A stretch of DNA of 64,000 nt from Nocardioides antri (GCF_008373765.1 NZ_VUJW01000010.1:62001-126000), one strand, 5' to 3'; positions 1-8,893 are shown, numbered from the stretch's first letter. Translations and numbers: made by a program. The notes: a model not told the origin generated them from the letters alone.

Positions 1-2
1 CG

Positions 3-266
3 GTCACCAACGGGCTCGGGCTGGTCCCCTACTCCAACGGCGTGCACTACGACTCCGAGGAGCAGCGACGCCCGGTCTTCCAGTCGCTGATCGCCGACGG
101 CACGCTGCCGAACGGCTACGCGACCGACGACGGCGTCGGCGTGCTCTACCGCGGCACCGAGTTCGTCGAGGCGCTGACGGAGAAGGAGGACAAGGCGGCC
201 TACTTCGTCGAGCGGGGGCCGGACGGCGCGGTCGAGACGCGGCTCCCGACCCGGCTGCTGCGCTGA
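3..266 (+). CDS. Peptidase E-like (S51 family) dipeptidase, C-terminal part
   Basis: The reading frame is open at the left edge of the window, so only the last 87 codons are present. The visible part has the S51 (alpha-aspartyl dipeptidase / cyanophycinase) pattern: 'GLGLVPYSNGVHYDSEE', whose His matches the catalytic His of the family, followed by a stretch ending 'LPNGYATDDGVGVLYRG'. The nucleophilic Ser region lies outside the window. Its TGA stop shares one base with the ATG of the next gene, so the two are probably co-translated. Family members are cytoplasmic serine peptidases that cleave N-terminal Asp dipeptides. The exact substrate is not shown here. Confidence 0.8.
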   Translation, partial: VTNGLGLVPYSNGVHYDSEEQRRPVFQSLIADGTLPNGYATDDGVGVLYRGTEFVEALTEKEDKAAYFVERGPDGAVETRLPTRLLR

Positions 267-1168
267 TGGATCCCTTCTCGGCCGCGGGCGTGTCGCTGAC
301 CCCGCTCGAGGGAGGCTGGTCGGGCGAGACGTTCCTCGCCGAGGCGGGCGGCGAGCGGACCGTCGTGCGCATCTATGCGGACCCGCGGCACCCGGAGCAC
401 GCGGCCGAGATCGCCGCCTCGCTGCTGCGGCTCGTACGCGGCCTGCTGCCGGTGCCGCAGGTGCGGGAGGTACGACGACCCGACCCTGCTGCCGGCATGC
501 CCGCGCTCCTGGTGACCGAGCTCCTCCCGGGGGAGCGGGCCGACCTGCTGGTCCCGGCGCTCGACGCCGACGGGCTGGGCCGGGTCGGCGCCGCGCTGGG
601 CGAGGTGGCCGCGGTGCTGGCCGGGATGCCGACCTTGCGTGGCGGGATGTTCGTCGACCGCGACCTCCGCATCGAGCCGTTCGACATGGACCTCGTCGGC
701 TGGGTCGAGCGGCATCGCGACGACCTGGAGCGGATGGACTGGCACCGTGGCGAGGTCGAGGACCTGCTGCGGATCGCGGAGCGTGCGCAGGCGCGGCTCG
801 ACACGGTCGACCGCACGAGCCTGGTCCACTCCGACCTCAACCCGAAGAACGTGCTCCTCGATCCCGGGACGCTGGCGGTGACCGGGGTGCTCGACTGGGA
901 GTTCACGCACAGCGGCCACCCGTTCACGGACCTCGGGAACCTGCTGCGCTTCGAGCGCGCGCCGTCGTACGTCGCGGGCGTGCTCTCCGCCTGGGAGTCC
1001 CGGCACGGCACCCCTGCCGACGACGCGCTGGACCTCGCCCGGGCAGCGGACCTGGTGGCGCTCGTCGACCTCGCCGCCCGCAGCGGCTCGAACCCGGTCG
1101 CGACCCGCGCCGAGACCCATCTGCGCGCGATCGTCGACCAGGCCGACTGGCACGCCGTCCCGGACTGA
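266..1168 (+). CDS. Aminoglycoside phosphotransferase-family kinase (APH/choline-kinase fold)
   Basis: A 300-residue protein with the APH fold signature: the catalytic-loop motif 'VHSDLNPKNVLLD' around residue 188 (Brenner-type HxDxxxxN) and the downstream metal-binding 'VLDWEFTHSGHPFTDLGNL'. Such enzymes transfer the ATP gamma-phosphate to small-molecule hydroxyls. Most chromosomal actinobacterial copies have no proven antibiotic substrate, so I do not call it a resistance gene. The start ATG overlaps the previous stop by one base, which indicates coupling to the peptidase gene. It ends 8 bp before the stop of a convergent Nudix gene. Confidence 0.8.
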   Translation: MDPFSAAGVSLTPLEGGWSGETFLAEAGGERTVVRIYADPRHPEHAAEIAASLLRLVRGLLPVPQVREVRRPDPAAGMPALLVTELLPGERADLLVPALDADGLGRVGAALGEVAAVLAGMPTLRGGMFVDRDLRIEPFDMDLVGWVERHRDDLERMDWHRGEVEDLLRIAERAQARLDTVDRTSLVHSDLNPKNVLLDPGTLAVTGVLDWEFTHSGHPFTDLGNLLRFERAPSYVAGVLSAWESRHGTPADDALDLARAADLVALVDLAARSGSNPVATRAETHLRAIVDQADWHAVPD

Positions 1169-1175
1169 GGTTGTT

Positions 1176-1661
1176 CTAGAACCCGTGGTGGGTCAGCGGT
1201 GGCACCGCGCCGGCGCGGAGCGCCTCGAGCACGACGAGCTCGTGCGGCACGACCGGCTCGGGGAGAGCGTCGAGCGGGAACCACCGCAGGTCGGCGCACT
1301 TGGCGGGCTCGACGATCCGCGGCTCGCCCGACCATGAGCGGGAAGCGAAGAAGAAGTCGATCCGCTCGTCGATGGGCAGGTCGTGCGCCGTACGCTGCAT
1401 CGCGGTCAGGAACTCCAGGCCGAGGTCGGCGACGTCGACCTCCTCCTGTGCCTCGCGCCGGGCGGCTGCCTCAGCGGTCTCGCCGCGCTCGACGTGGCCG
1501 GCGGCGGCAGCCGCCCAGTGCTCGTCCATGTAGCCGGTGCCGCGCCGCAGCTGGAGCAGCACCTCGGTGACCGCGCGGTCGATCTCCCGCAGGAAGAAGA
1601 CGTACGACGCGGGGACGACCACGAAGCGTTCCGCGCCTGTGGCCGGGTCCTGAACAGTCAC
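1176..1661 (-). CDS. Nudix hydrolase
   Basis: A 161-residue protein with a complete Nudix box from about residue 56, 'GHVERGETAEAAARREAQEE' followed by VDV, matching GX5EX7REUXEEXGU apart from the final Gly. It hydrolyses a nucleoside diphosphate linked to another moiety using Mg2+. The substrate cannot be read from sequence. The start is GTG ('MTVQDPATG'). It is convergent with the kinase gene and divergent from miaA, leaving only 35 bp for both promoters. Confidence 0.85.
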   Translation of the reverse strand: MTVQDPATGAERFVVVPASYVFFLREIDRAVTEVLLQLRRGTGYMDEHWAAAAAGHVERGETAEAAARREAQEEVDVADLGLEFLTAMQRTAHDLPIDERIDFFFASRSWSGEPRIVEPAKCADLRWFPLDALPEPVVPHELVVLEALRAGAVPPLTHHGF

Positions 1662-1696
1662 CGGCCAACCGTAGACGACCTTGGCAGACTGCCCTC

Positions 1697-2620
1697 ATGG
1701 AGCCGGTGATCCCGATCGTGGCCATCGTCGGCCCCACCGCGGCGGGCAAGACAGGCCTCTCGCTCGACCTCGCGGAGCGGCTCGGTGGCGAGGTCGTCAA
1801 CACCGACGCGATGCAGCTCTACCGCGGCATGGACATCGGTACGGCGAAGCTCCCGGTCGCCGAGCGCCGCGGCATCCCGCACCACCTGCTCGATCTGCTG
1901 ACCGTGCGCGACCCGGCGACGGTCGCGGAGTTCCAGGGCTGGGCGCGCACCGTGATCGCGGACCTGCGTGCCGGGGGCAGGCCGCCGGTCCTGGTCGGCG
2001 GCTCGGCGCTCTACACGCGAGCGGTGCTTGACCGGTTCGAGTTCCCCGGCACCGACCCGGAGCTGCGCGCGAAGTGGGAGGCCGAGCTCGCCGTACGCGG
2101 TGCCGCTGAGCTGCACGCCCTTCTCGTCGAGCGCGACCCCGAGGCGGCCGCGCGGATCCTCCCCGACAACGGCCGCCGGATCGTCCGCGCGCTGGAGGTG
2201 ATCGAGCTGACCGGCCGGCCGTTCTCGGCGACCCTGCCGCAGCGGGAGTACGTCGACCCCGCGACCGTGCAGATCGGCGTCCGGATCGACCGCGAGCTCT
2301 TGGAACAGCGGATCGAGCAGCGGGTGGCGGAGATGTTCGACGCCGGCCTCGTCGACGAGGTCCGTCGGCTGCTCGACGAGGGCCTCGCCGAGGGGCGTAC
2401 GGCGTCCCGCGCGATCGGCTACCAGCAGGTGATCGCCCACCTGGCCGGTGACCTCACCCTCGACGAGGCCCGGGAGCGCACCGTCATCGCCACCCGCCAG
2501 TTCGCCCGCCGCCAGCTCGCCTGGTGGAAGGACGACCCCCGCATCACGTGGATCGAGCACGACGCCCCGGACCGGGTCGAGCAGGCGCTCGCGGCAGTGC
2601 GGTCGTCCTTGCCAGAGTGA
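1697..2620 (+). CDS. miaA: tRNA dimethylallyltransferase MiaA
   Basis: A 307-residue full-length MiaA. The P-loop 'VGPTAAGKTGLSLDLA' lies at residues 10-25, and 'NTDAMQLYRGMDIGTAKLP' holds the conserved catalytic Asp. 'VLVGGSALYTRAVLD' and 'ASRAIGYQQV' are family hallmarks. It transfers a dimethylallyl group to N6 of A37 in tRNAs that read UNN codons. In many actinobacteria miaA sits close to dapF and hflX, as it does here, though other genes intervene. The stop codon lies inside a dispersed repeat (see 2616-2648). Confidence 0.95.
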   Translation: MEPVIPIVAIVGPTAAGKTGLSLDLAERLGGEVVNTDAMQLYRGMDIGTAKLPVAERRGIPHHLLDLLTVRDPATVAEFQGWARTVIADLRAGGRPPVLVGGSALYTRAVLDRFEFPGTDPELRAKWEAELAVRGAAELHALLVERDPEAAARILPDNGRRIVRALEVIELTGRPFSATLPQREYVDPATVQIGVRIDRELLEQRIEQRVAEMFDAGLVDEVRRLLDEGLAEGRTASRAIGYQQVIAHLAGDLTLDEARERTVIATRQFARRQLAWWKDDPRITWIEHDAPDRVEQALAAVRSSLPE

Positions 2621-2648
2621 CCCAGGGACCACGCTGGCAATGACGACC
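2616..2648. repeat. Dispersed repeat family 3, copy A
   Basis: This 33-base stretch matches 44471-44503 at 27 of 33 positions, sharing 'AGTGACCCA' at one end and 'ATGACGACC' at the other. Copy A includes the miaA stop codon. Copy B overlaps the first codons of the longer reading of a MutT-like gene. Two copies are little evidence on their own, but the pattern suits a short intergenic repeat family. Confidence 0.45.
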
Positions 2649-2706
2649 GCTGGCTGCGCAAGAACGATCAGGCGCGCAACGCTCGCGCGGGGTGAGACTG
2701 GTCGGC

Positions 2707-3636
2707 ATGAAGGACACCCCGCGCGACCGATTGCGCGAGCTGCTCGACGCCGTGCTCGACGAGGACAACCGCACCCTGGGCGACATGGCGGGTGACGCCT
2801 ACGCGTCGCCGTACCACTTCAACCGGCTGCTCTCCCGCAGCGCCTACGAGGCGCCCGTCGCGATGCGGCGCCGGGTGATGCTCGAGCGGGCCGCGTGGCA
2901 GCTCCGCAAGGGGTCGAGCGTGACCGATGCCGCGTGGGACGCGGGGTACGAGTCGGTCGAGGGCTTCAGCCGCGCGTTCACCCGCGCGTTCGGCCATCCG
3001 CCGAGCACGCCCGCCGGGAGCCACTGGCTGCCGGCGCCCAACGGGATCCACTTCCACCCGCCCATGTCGCTGTGGGTGCACACCACGGAGCAGCCGATGA
3101 ATCCCCTGACCGAACAGCTCATCGAGCACGACCTCGACGACACCCGCCACCTGATCGAGGTCGCCAAAGGCCTGCCGGAGGAGGAGTACCGCAAGGAGCG
3201 GTTCCCCGGCCAGACCGTCCTGCGCTGGGACGGCGAGGACTCCTCGATCGCGAAGGTCCTCGAGCACCACGTGTTCACGAAGGAAGTGTGGCTGGCCGCG
3301 ATCGAGGGAGGCGACCTCCCGACCGACCGCGGCGACACCCCGGCGGCACTGCTCGAGCGGCACGACGACGCCGCGGCACGCTGGCTGAGCGTCGTACGCG
3401 ACATCGACAGCAAGGGCGCCTGGGACGACCGGCTCATCGACGCGCTGTGCGACCCGCCCGAGAGCTTCCAGATGGGCAGCGTCGTGGCACACGTGCTGAC
3501 CTTCGCCGCCCACCGCCGCCAGCTCACCCGACAGATGCTGCGCGGCGCCGGCGTCGACCCTTCGTCGGTCGGCCACGGCGACCCGATCAACTGGCTGCGC
3601 GCCCGGCGCGGCGAGACCGAAGGAACGGACGCATGA
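2707..3636 (+). CDS. AraC-type HTH regulator fused to a DinB-like domain
   Basis: The N-terminal about 100 residues hold two helix-turn-helix units of the AraC type ('YASPYHFNRLLSR', then 'VTDAAWDAGYESVEGFSRAFTRAFGHPPS'). The C-terminal half resembles the DinB/DUF664 four-helix fold, with spaced His residues ('LEHHVFTKEVWLAAIE', 'VVAHVLTFAAHRRQLTRQML') that could bind metal. I chose ATG 2707; an in-frame GTG at 2692 would add five residues, and neither has a strong ribosome site. Its stop overlaps the next gene's ATG (ATGA), so it is probably co-translated with the reductase-like gene. It is probably a sensor-regulator; the ligand is unknown. Confidence 0.75.
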   Translation: MKDTPRDRLRELLDAVLDEDNRTLGDMAGDAYASPYHFNRLLSRSAYEAPVAMRRRVMLERAAWQLRKGSSVTDAAWDAGYESVEGFSRAFTRAFGHPPSTPAGSHWLPAPNGIHFHPPMSLWVHTTEQPMNPLTEQLIEHDLDDTRHLIEVAKGLPEEEYRKERFPGQTVLRWDGEDSSIAKVLEHHVFTKEVWLAAIEGGDLPTDRGDTPAALLERHDDAAARWLSVVRDIDSKGAWDDRLIDALCDPPESFQMGSVVAHVLTFAAHRRQLTRQMLRGAGVDPSSVGHGDPINWLRARRGETEGTDA

Positions 3637-4208
3637 CAACGCACACCCCGAAGCTGACCTACTACACCGCCACCACGCTCGACGGCTACATCGCTGACCC
3701 CGACGACTCGCTCGAGTGGCTCTTCCGGCAGGACCAGGACGGGAAGGGGCCGCTCAACTACGACGACTTCATCAAGGACATCGGCGCGATCGTGATGGGC
3801 GCGACGACGTACGAGTGGGTCCGCGCCCACGACCCCGACCAGTGGTTCTACTCGATGCCGTCGTGGGTGATGACCCACCGCGACCTCAAGCCGCCGGTCA
3901 TCGACGGAGTCGAGGCCGACGTGCGGTTCGCGCAGGGCAGTGTCCGCGAGGTGTACGACGCCATGGTGGCTGCCGCGGGCGGCAAGGACCTCTGGGTGGT
4001 CGGTGGGGGAGACCTGGTGGGCCAGTTCGCCGACGAGGGGCTGCTCGACGAGGTGATCGCCTACATCGCGCCGGTCACGCTCGGCGCGGGTCGGCCGATC
4101 CTGCCGCGACGGCTCGACCTCGAGCTGCTCGAGGCCACCCAGAACAAGTCGTTCATCGCCGCGCGGTACCGGTTCGTCGGTCCGCTGAAGGAGGACCGGG
4201 CCGGCTGA
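3633..4208 (+). CDS. RibD C-terminal / dihydrofolate-reductase-like protein
   Basis: A 191-residue protein of the RibD-C/DHFR-fold family: 'LTYYTATTLDGYIADPDDSLEWL' at the N-terminus, 'IGAIVMGATTYEW' and 'DLWVVGGGDLVGQFADEGLLDEVIAYIAPVTLG' towards the C-terminus, which is the NADPH-binding 'GGG' region. Stand-alone actinobacterial members are presumed NAD(P)H-dependent reductases of unknown substrate, not necessarily riboflavin enzymes. The ATG overlaps the upstream regulator stop by four bases. Confidence 0.8.
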   Translation: MTTHTPKLTYYTATTLDGYIADPDDSLEWLFRQDQDGKGPLNYDDFIKDIGAIVMGATTYEWVRAHDPDQWFYSMPSWVMTHRDLKPPVIDGVEADVRFAQGSVREVYDAMVAAAGGKDLWVVGGGDLVGQFADEGLLDEVIAYIAPVTLGAGRPILPRRLDLELLEATQNKSFIAARYRFVGPLKEDRAG

Positions 4209-4300
4209 GGCCATCGCGACACGCGGTCGTCGGGCTCCCTCGACAACCCGCGGCCGCGCAGGCAAGGTGAGGGGAGGTCCAGACTCTCGGGAGGTCCCCC

Positions 4301-6142
4301 ATGCCCCGTCCGACCGCGCTCGTCGCGTCGTTCGCTCTCGCCCTCGCCCTGCTCGGCACGTCCCCCGGCCTCGACGGGGCCGGCGCGGCGCCGCAGCCCT
4401 CGGCCGACCGGTCCGGAGCTCCGCCCAAGGCACCGACCGCGGTCGGCCGTGGCGGCGCCGTGAGCTCGGTGGACCCCTATGCCTCGCGGATCGGCCGCAA
4501 CGTGCTGGCCCGCGGCGGCAATGCGGTCGACGCCGCGGTCGCGACGGCCGCGGCGCTCGGCGTCACCGAGCCCTACAGCGCCGGGATCGGCGGAGGCGGC
4601 TACTTCGTCTTCTACAACGCGAAGACCGGCAAGGTGAGCACCATCGACGGCCGCGAGACCGCGCCCGCGGCGATGCAGCCCGACGCGTTCATCGACCCGG
4701 CCACCGGCCAGCCCTACCCGTTCTCCCCGGACCTGGTCACCAGCGGTGTCTCCGTCGGCGTGCCCGGGACGCCCGCGACCTGGGCGAAGGCGCTGCGCAG
4801 GTGGGGCAGCCTGTCGCTGCGCTCGGCGCTGAAGCCGGCTGCGAGGCTGGCCCGCGACGGCTTCGTCGTCGACAAGACCTTCCGCCTCCAGACGAAGGAG
4901 AACGCCCACCGGTTCCGCACCTTCGAGCCGACGTTCGACCTGTTCCTCGACGACGGCCTGCCGGTGGTCGGCAGCCTGTTCCGCAACCCCGACCTGGCCC
5001 GCACCTACGAGCGGCTCGGAAGGCGCGGCACGGACTGGTTCTACGACGGGCGGCTCGCGGCCCAGATCGCGGCGACGGTCCAGGAGCCGCCGCTGAGCGG
5101 CCGGACCGACCTGCCGGCACCGCCGGGAAGCATGACGAAGGCCGACCTCGCTGACTACCGAGCGCTGCTGCAGGCGCCGACGCGGGTCGGCTACCGCGGC
5201 TACGACGTCTACGGCATGGCGCCGTCGTCGTCCGGTGGCACCACGGTCGGCGAGTCGCTCAACATCCTCGAGCAGTTCGACCTCGGCGCGATGCCGCGGC
5301 GGGACGTGCTGCACCACTACCTGGAGGCGAGCGCCCTCGCGTTCGCCGACCGCGGCGAGTACGTCGGCGACCCGGCGTACGTCGACGTCCCGACCGAGCA
5401 CCTCCTCGACGACACCTTCGCCAAGGAGCGCGCCTGCCTCATCGATCCCGACACCGCAGCCACCAAGCCGGTCCCGCCCGGCGACGTATCGTCGTACGAC
5501 GGCGTCTGCGGCACCGCTGCCGACGGCGTGGCCGAGCCCGACACCGAAGGTCGATCGACGACCCACCTCACGACGGCCGACCGCTGGGGCAACGTGGTGG
5601 CCTACACGTTGACGATCGAGCAGACCGGCGGCTCGGGGATCGTGGTGCCGGACCGCGGCTTCATCCTCAACAACGAGCTGACCGACTTCTCGACGGTCTA
5701 CGACGAGGACGACCCCAACCGGATCCAGCCCGGCAAGCGGCCGCGCAGCTCGATGTCGCCGACGATCGTGCTGCGCGACGGGAAACCGGTGCTCGCGCTC
5801 GGCTCCCCGGGCGGATCGACCATCATCACCACCGTGCTGCAGGTGCTCGTCAACCGGCTCGACCTCGGGATGAGGCTGCCGCGGGCCGTCGCGGCGCCGC
5901 GCGCCACGCAGCGCAACCGCGAGGCCGTGACCGCGGAGCAGGCCTTCATCGACAGGTGGGGAGCGGTGCTCGAGGGCTACGGCCACGAGCTCGTCGTCGC
6001 GGGTCCGCCCGGCACCAGCGCCGCGGAGATCGGCGCGGTGGCCGCGATCGAGCTCGGGCCGCGCCTGAGGATGACGGCCGTCGCCGAGCCGACGCGGCGG
6101 GGCGGTGGATCGGCGTACGTCGTCACCCCCACCTACCCTTGA
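4301..6142 (+). CDS. ggt: Gamma-glutamyltransferase, secreted
   Basis: A 613-residue precursor. Residues 1-30 form a signal peptide (Arg-Pro start, Ala/Leu core, AGAA cleavage region). The autoprocessing/catalytic site 'RSTTHLTTAD' places the nucleophilic Thr near residue 420, within the usual range. 'GIGGGGYFVFYN', 'PRSSMSPTIV' and 'ALGSPGGSTIITTVLQV' complete the family motifs. It should self-cleave into two subunits and hydrolyse or transfer gamma-glutamyl groups from glutathione-like compounds outside the membrane. The 92 bp upstream hold a possible ribosome site (GGGAGG) just before the ATG. It stands 3 bp before the next GTG, so the two may be in one operon. Confidence 0.93.
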   Translation: MPRPTALVASFALALALLGTSPGLDGAGAAPQPSADRSGAPPKAPTAVGRGGAVSSVDPYASRIGRNVLARGGNAVDAAVATAAALGVTEPYSAGIGGGGYFVFYNAKTGKVSTIDGRETAPAAMQPDAFIDPATGQPYPFSPDLVTSGVSVGVPGTPATWAKALRRWGSLSLRSALKPAARLARDGFVVDKTFRLQTKENAHRFRTFEPTFDLFLDDGLPVVGSLFRNPDLARTYERLGRRGTDWFYDGRLAAQIAATVQEPPLSGRTDLPAPPGSMTKADLADYRALLQAPTRVGYRGYDVYGMAPSSSGGTTVGESLNILEQFDLGAMPRRDVLHHYLEASALAFADRGEYVGDPAYVDVPTEHLLDDTFAKERACLIDPDTAATKPVPPGDVSSYDGVCGTAADGVAEPDTEGRSTTHLTTADRWGNVVAYTLTIEQTGGSGIVVPDRGFILNNELTDFSTVYDEDDPNRIQPGKRPRSSMSPTIVLRDGKPVLALGSPGGSTIITTVLQVLVNRLDLGMRLPRAVAAPRATQRNREAVTAEQAFIDRWGAVLEGYGHELVVAGPPGTSAAEIGAVAAIELGPRLRMTAVAEPTRRGGGSAYVVTPTYP

Positions 6143-6145
6143 GGG

Positions 6146-6781
6146 GTGACCGCACCCGTCTGGACCGAGATCGCCGACGCCGCCGCGCTCACCGCGCTCC
6201 TGGGTGAGCCCGGCGACGCGGCGCGCGGCAAGGAGCGGACGGCGTTGGCCGACGTGGACCGCGACTGGCTGGCGGCATCGCCGTTCTGCTTCGTCGCGAC
6301 GTCCGACGCCGACGGCAACCTCGACGTCTCGCCCAAGGGCGACCCCGCGGGGCGGCTGGCGCACGTCATCGACGACACGACGATCGCGATCGCCGAGCGG
6401 CCGGGCAACCGCCGCGCCGACGGCTACCGCAACATCCTGCAGAACCCCCGGGTGGGACTGAACTTCGTCATCCCCGGCCGCAGTGACACGCTCCGCATCA
6501 ACGGCCGCGCGCGGCTGGTCAGCGACGCGCCGTTCTTCGACGCGATGGTCGTCAAGGGGCACCGGCCGTTGCTCGCGGTCGTCGTCGAGATCGACACGAT
6601 CTTCTTCCACTGCGGGAAGGCGTTCCTCCGGTCGCAGCTGTGGGACCCGGACACCTGGGACCCCGACGGTGTCGTCCCGCGACGCGCCGTGATCTCGCAC
6701 CGGATGGAGAAGCCGGACCAGAGCGTCGCCGAGCTCGACGCCTACTACGGCGAGAGCTACCTGAGGAGGCTCTATGAGTGA
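6146..6781 (+). CDS. PPOX-type flavin-binding protein (pyridoxamine 5'-phosphate oxidase-like)
   Basis: A 211-residue protein with the split-barrel FMN-binding pattern: 'FCFVATSDADGNLDVSPKGDP' at about residues 50-70, 'GNRRADGYRNILQNPRVGLNFVIPG' and 'RINGRARLVSD'. It matches the MSMEG_1061-like subgroup of uncharacterised flavoproteins. The start is GTG, 3 bp after the ggt stop, and its end overlaps dapF by 8 bp. The reaction is unknown. Confidence 0.8.
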   Translation: MTAPVWTEIADAAALTALLGEPGDAARGKERTALADVDRDWLAASPFCFVATSDADGNLDVSPKGDPAGRLAHVIDDTTIAIAERPGNRRADGYRNILQNPRVGLNFVIPGRSDTLRINGRARLVSDAPFFDAMVVKGHRPLLAVVVEIDTIFFHCGKAFLRSQLWDPDTWDPDGVVPRRAVISHRMEKPDQSVAELDAYYGESYLRRLYE

Positions 6782-7610
6782 CTCCTACGCCTTCCTCAAG
6801 GGGCACGGCACCGAGAACGACTTCGTGCTGCTGCCCGACGACGACGGCTCGGTCCACGGCGACCTGGACGCCGGCCGGGTTCGGGCGCTCTGCGACCGGC
6901 GCGCCGGCATCGGCGGTGACGGCGTTCTCCGGGTGATCCGCACGACGGCGCTCGAGGCCGGGCGCGGGCAGCCGGCCGAGTGGTTCATGGACTACCGCAA
7001 CGCCGACGGGTCGCTGTCGGAGATGTGCGGCAACGGAATCCGGGTCTTCGGGCGCCACCTCGCGCTGGCCGGCCTGGTCGACCCGACCGGCCCGGTCCCG
7101 GTCGCCACCCGCGACGGGGTCAAGACGCTGACGTTCGCAGGAGGCGCTGCCGACGGCGAGATCACCGTCGACATGGGCGTGCCCAAGGTCCTGGAGGAGA
7201 CCGAGGTCGCGGTCGGCGCCGGCTCCTGGCCGGCCCTCCACGTCGACATGGGCAACCCGCACGCGGTCGCCTGGGTCGAGGACCTGGCGGACGCCGGACC
7301 GCTGCTGGACGCGCCGACCTACGACACGAGGGTCTACCCCGACGGCGTCAACGTGGAGTTCGTCGTACGACGCGGACCCGCTCACGTCGCCATGCGCGTG
7401 CACGAGCGCGGGTCCGGGGAGACCCGCTCGTGCGGCACCGGCGCGTGCGCCGTGATGGTCGCAGCGGCGCTCGCCGACGACGCGCCGCGCGACACCGACT
7501 ACCGGATCGACCTCCCCGGCGGCACTCTCCGGATCCGCTGGACCGCCGACGACCGGGTCCTGATGACCGGTCCGGCCGTGCTGGTCGCGGAGGGCACGAC
7601 CTCCCTCTGA
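6774..7610 (+). CDS. dapF: Diaminopimelate epimerase DapF
   Basis: A 278-residue protein with both active-site cysteines of the family: Cys85 in 'SEMCGNGIRVFGRHL' and Cys220 in 'GSGETRSCGTGACAV'. The N-terminus 'FLKGHGTENDFVLLPD' is also standard. It interconverts LL- and meso-diaminopimelate for lysine and peptidoglycan synthesis in the cytoplasm. Its start lies 8 bp inside the preceding PPOX gene, with 'GAGGAGG'-like bases just upstream, so translational coupling is likely. Confidence 0.95.
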   Translation: MSDSYAFLKGHGTENDFVLLPDDDGSVHGDLDAGRVRALCDRRAGIGGDGVLRVIRTTALEAGRGQPAEWFMDYRNADGSLSEMCGNGIRVFGRHLALAGLVDPTGPVPVATRDGVKTLTFAGGAADGEITVDMGVPKVLEETEVAVGAGSWPALHVDMGNPHAVAWVEDLADAGPLLDAPTYDTRVYPDGVNVEFVVRRGPAHVAMRVHERGSGETRSCGTGACAVMVAAALADDAPRDTDYRIDLPGGTLRIRWTADDRVLMTGPAVLVAEGTTSL

Positions 7611-7685
7611 TCCGGCCTGCACGCGGCACGGATGAAGCGCCCTGTGATGGATACCACTCCGTTGAGCAATTGGAGGGAGCAGCAC

Positions 7686-7946
7686 GTGTCCGAGGAGACG
7701 AAGGATCCGCCGCGCAGGCCCGAGCCGGTCGCCGAGCCGCCGCCGCCACCGCCCGGGGGGCCGCACGCCGTGCCGACCGTCGGTGGGGTCGGGCCCTACA
7801 CCCGGATCGCCCGCGACCCGGACCCCAAGCACAACCCGGAGACCGACAACGAGCTCCCGGAGGAGACGACCGAGCCGGAGGAGACCGGGACGGAGGCCAC
7901 CAAGGGCGGTCCCGAGACGCCCTCGGAGAGCGAGCCGCCGGAGTAG
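7686..7946 (+). CDS. Small proline- and glutamate-rich acidic protein, unknown
   Basis: I chose GTG 7686 because GGAGG (7672-7676) lies 9 bases upstream. ATG codons at 7632 and 7647 in the same frame lack such a site. The 86-residue product is mostly disordered: a run of eight prolines and alanine-free acidic repeats ('EETTEPEETGTEATKGG'), with a short ordered-looking core 'GGVGPYTRIARDPDPKHNPETDNELPEE'. No signal peptide or membrane segment is seen. I do not recognise it. Confidence 0.6.
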   Translation: MSEETKDPPRRPEPVAEPPPPPPGGPHAVPTVGGVGPYTRIARDPDPKHNPETDNELPEETTEPEETGTEATKGGPETPSESEPPE

Positions 7947-7997
7947 TCATGGTCCTCGGTGGGTGGTGTGGAACTCGTTCTCGCTAGAGTCCGCGGC

Positions 7998-8774
7998 ATG
8001 GAACTCACCGGATCATCCGCCATCGTCACGGGCGGCGCTTCGGGCATCGGCGCCGCGTGCGCCCGCCAGCTCGCCGCCCGCGGTGCGACCGTCGTCGTCG
8101 CCGACCTCCAGGCCGACAAGGGCGAGGCCCTTGCCGAGGAGATCAAGGGCGTCTTCGCCCAGGTCGACGTCACCAACACCGAGCAGATCGCCGCAGCGGT
8201 CAAGGCCGCTGCCGACATCGCGCCGCTCCGTGCCGTCGTCAACTCCGCCGGCATCGGCTGGGCCCAGCGCACGATCGGCCGCGACGGCACGGTCGAGTCG
8301 GCCCACTCGCTCGAGGCCTTCCAGAAGGTGATCGCCATCAACCTGGTCGGCACCTTCGACATGGTCCGCCAGGCCGCCACCGCGATGAGCCTCAACGAGC
8401 CCGACGAGGACGGCTGCCGCGGCGCCATCGTCAACATGGCGAGCGTGGCCGCGTTCGACGGGCAGATCGGCCAGGCGTCGTACTCCGCCTCCAAGGGCGG
8501 CGTCGTCGGCATGACCCTCCCGGTCGCGCGCGACCTGTCGGCGGCCGGCATCCGGCTCAACACCGTGGCCCCCGGCCTGATCGACACCCCGATCTACGGC
8601 GAGGGTCCGGACTCGGAGGCGTTCAAGGCCAAGCTGGGCGAGAGCGTGCTCTTCCCGAAGCGGCTGGGCGTGCCGGACGAGCTTGCGTCGATGGTGATGG
8701 AGTGCCTCACCAACTCCTACATGAACGGCGAGGTCATCCGCGTCGACGGCGGCATCCGGATGCCCCCCAAGTAG
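7998..8774 (+). CDS. Short-chain dehydrogenase/reductase
   Basis: A 258-residue SDR. The cofactor motif 'VTGGASGIGAACARQLA' is near residue 10, 'NSAGIG' is the NAG-like motif, and the catalytic Tyr-Lys appears in 'ASYSASKGGVVGMTLPVARDLS'. The C-terminus 'CLTNSYMNGEVIRVDGGIRMPPK' resembles type II 3-hydroxyacyl-CoA dehydrogenases (HSD10-like), which suggests fatty-acid or branched-chain oxidation. ATG 7998 is preferred because the upstream extension is out of line with the family N-terminus. Confidence 0.85.
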   Translation: MELTGSSAIVTGGASGIGAACARQLAARGATVVVADLQADKGEALAEEIKGVFAQVDVTNTEQIAAAVKAAADIAPLRAVVNSAGIGWAQRTIGRDGTVESAHSLEAFQKVIAINLVGTFDMVRQAATAMSLNEPDEDGCRGAIVNMASVAAFDGQIGQASYSASKGGVVGMTLPVARDLSAAGIRLNTVAPGLIDTPIYGEGPDSEAFKAKLGESVLFPKRLGVPDELASMVMECLTNSYMNGEVIRVDGGIRMPPK

Positions 8775-8827
8775 CTCCCGCCCAATAGTCGCCCAGCGTC
8801 CGCCGGCTTTCCGCCGAGGCACGCCGC

Positions 8828-8862
8828 CACGTCGCCGTGCGCCGAGAGCGCACGGCGACGTG
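8828..8862. terminator. Hairpin with 15-bp perfect stem, probable bidirectional terminator
   Basis: Arms at 8828-8842 and 8848-8862 are exact reverse complements (CACGTCGCCGTGCGC and its partner) around a CGAGA loop. There is no T-run, as is common for actinobacterial intrinsic terminators. It lies 54 bp after the SDR stop. Confidence 0.65.
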
Positions 8863-8893
8863 ACGCTTCTGTGAGACGTGACGTTTCTGTGAG
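8858..8893. repeat. Two tandem 18-bp direct repeats
   Basis: Unit ACGTGACGCTTCTGTGAG at 8858-8875 is followed directly by ACGTGACGTTTCTGTGAG at 8876-8893, with one mismatch. The first unit overlaps the right arm of the hairpin at 8828-8862. The role is unknown. Confidence 0.7.

Noticed and set aside
4061-6700. An 879-codon minus-strand open frame
   Set aside because: It is antisense to ggt and the PPOX gene, has Arg/Val/Asp-rich shadow composition and no domain. The plus-strand genes have clear motifs.
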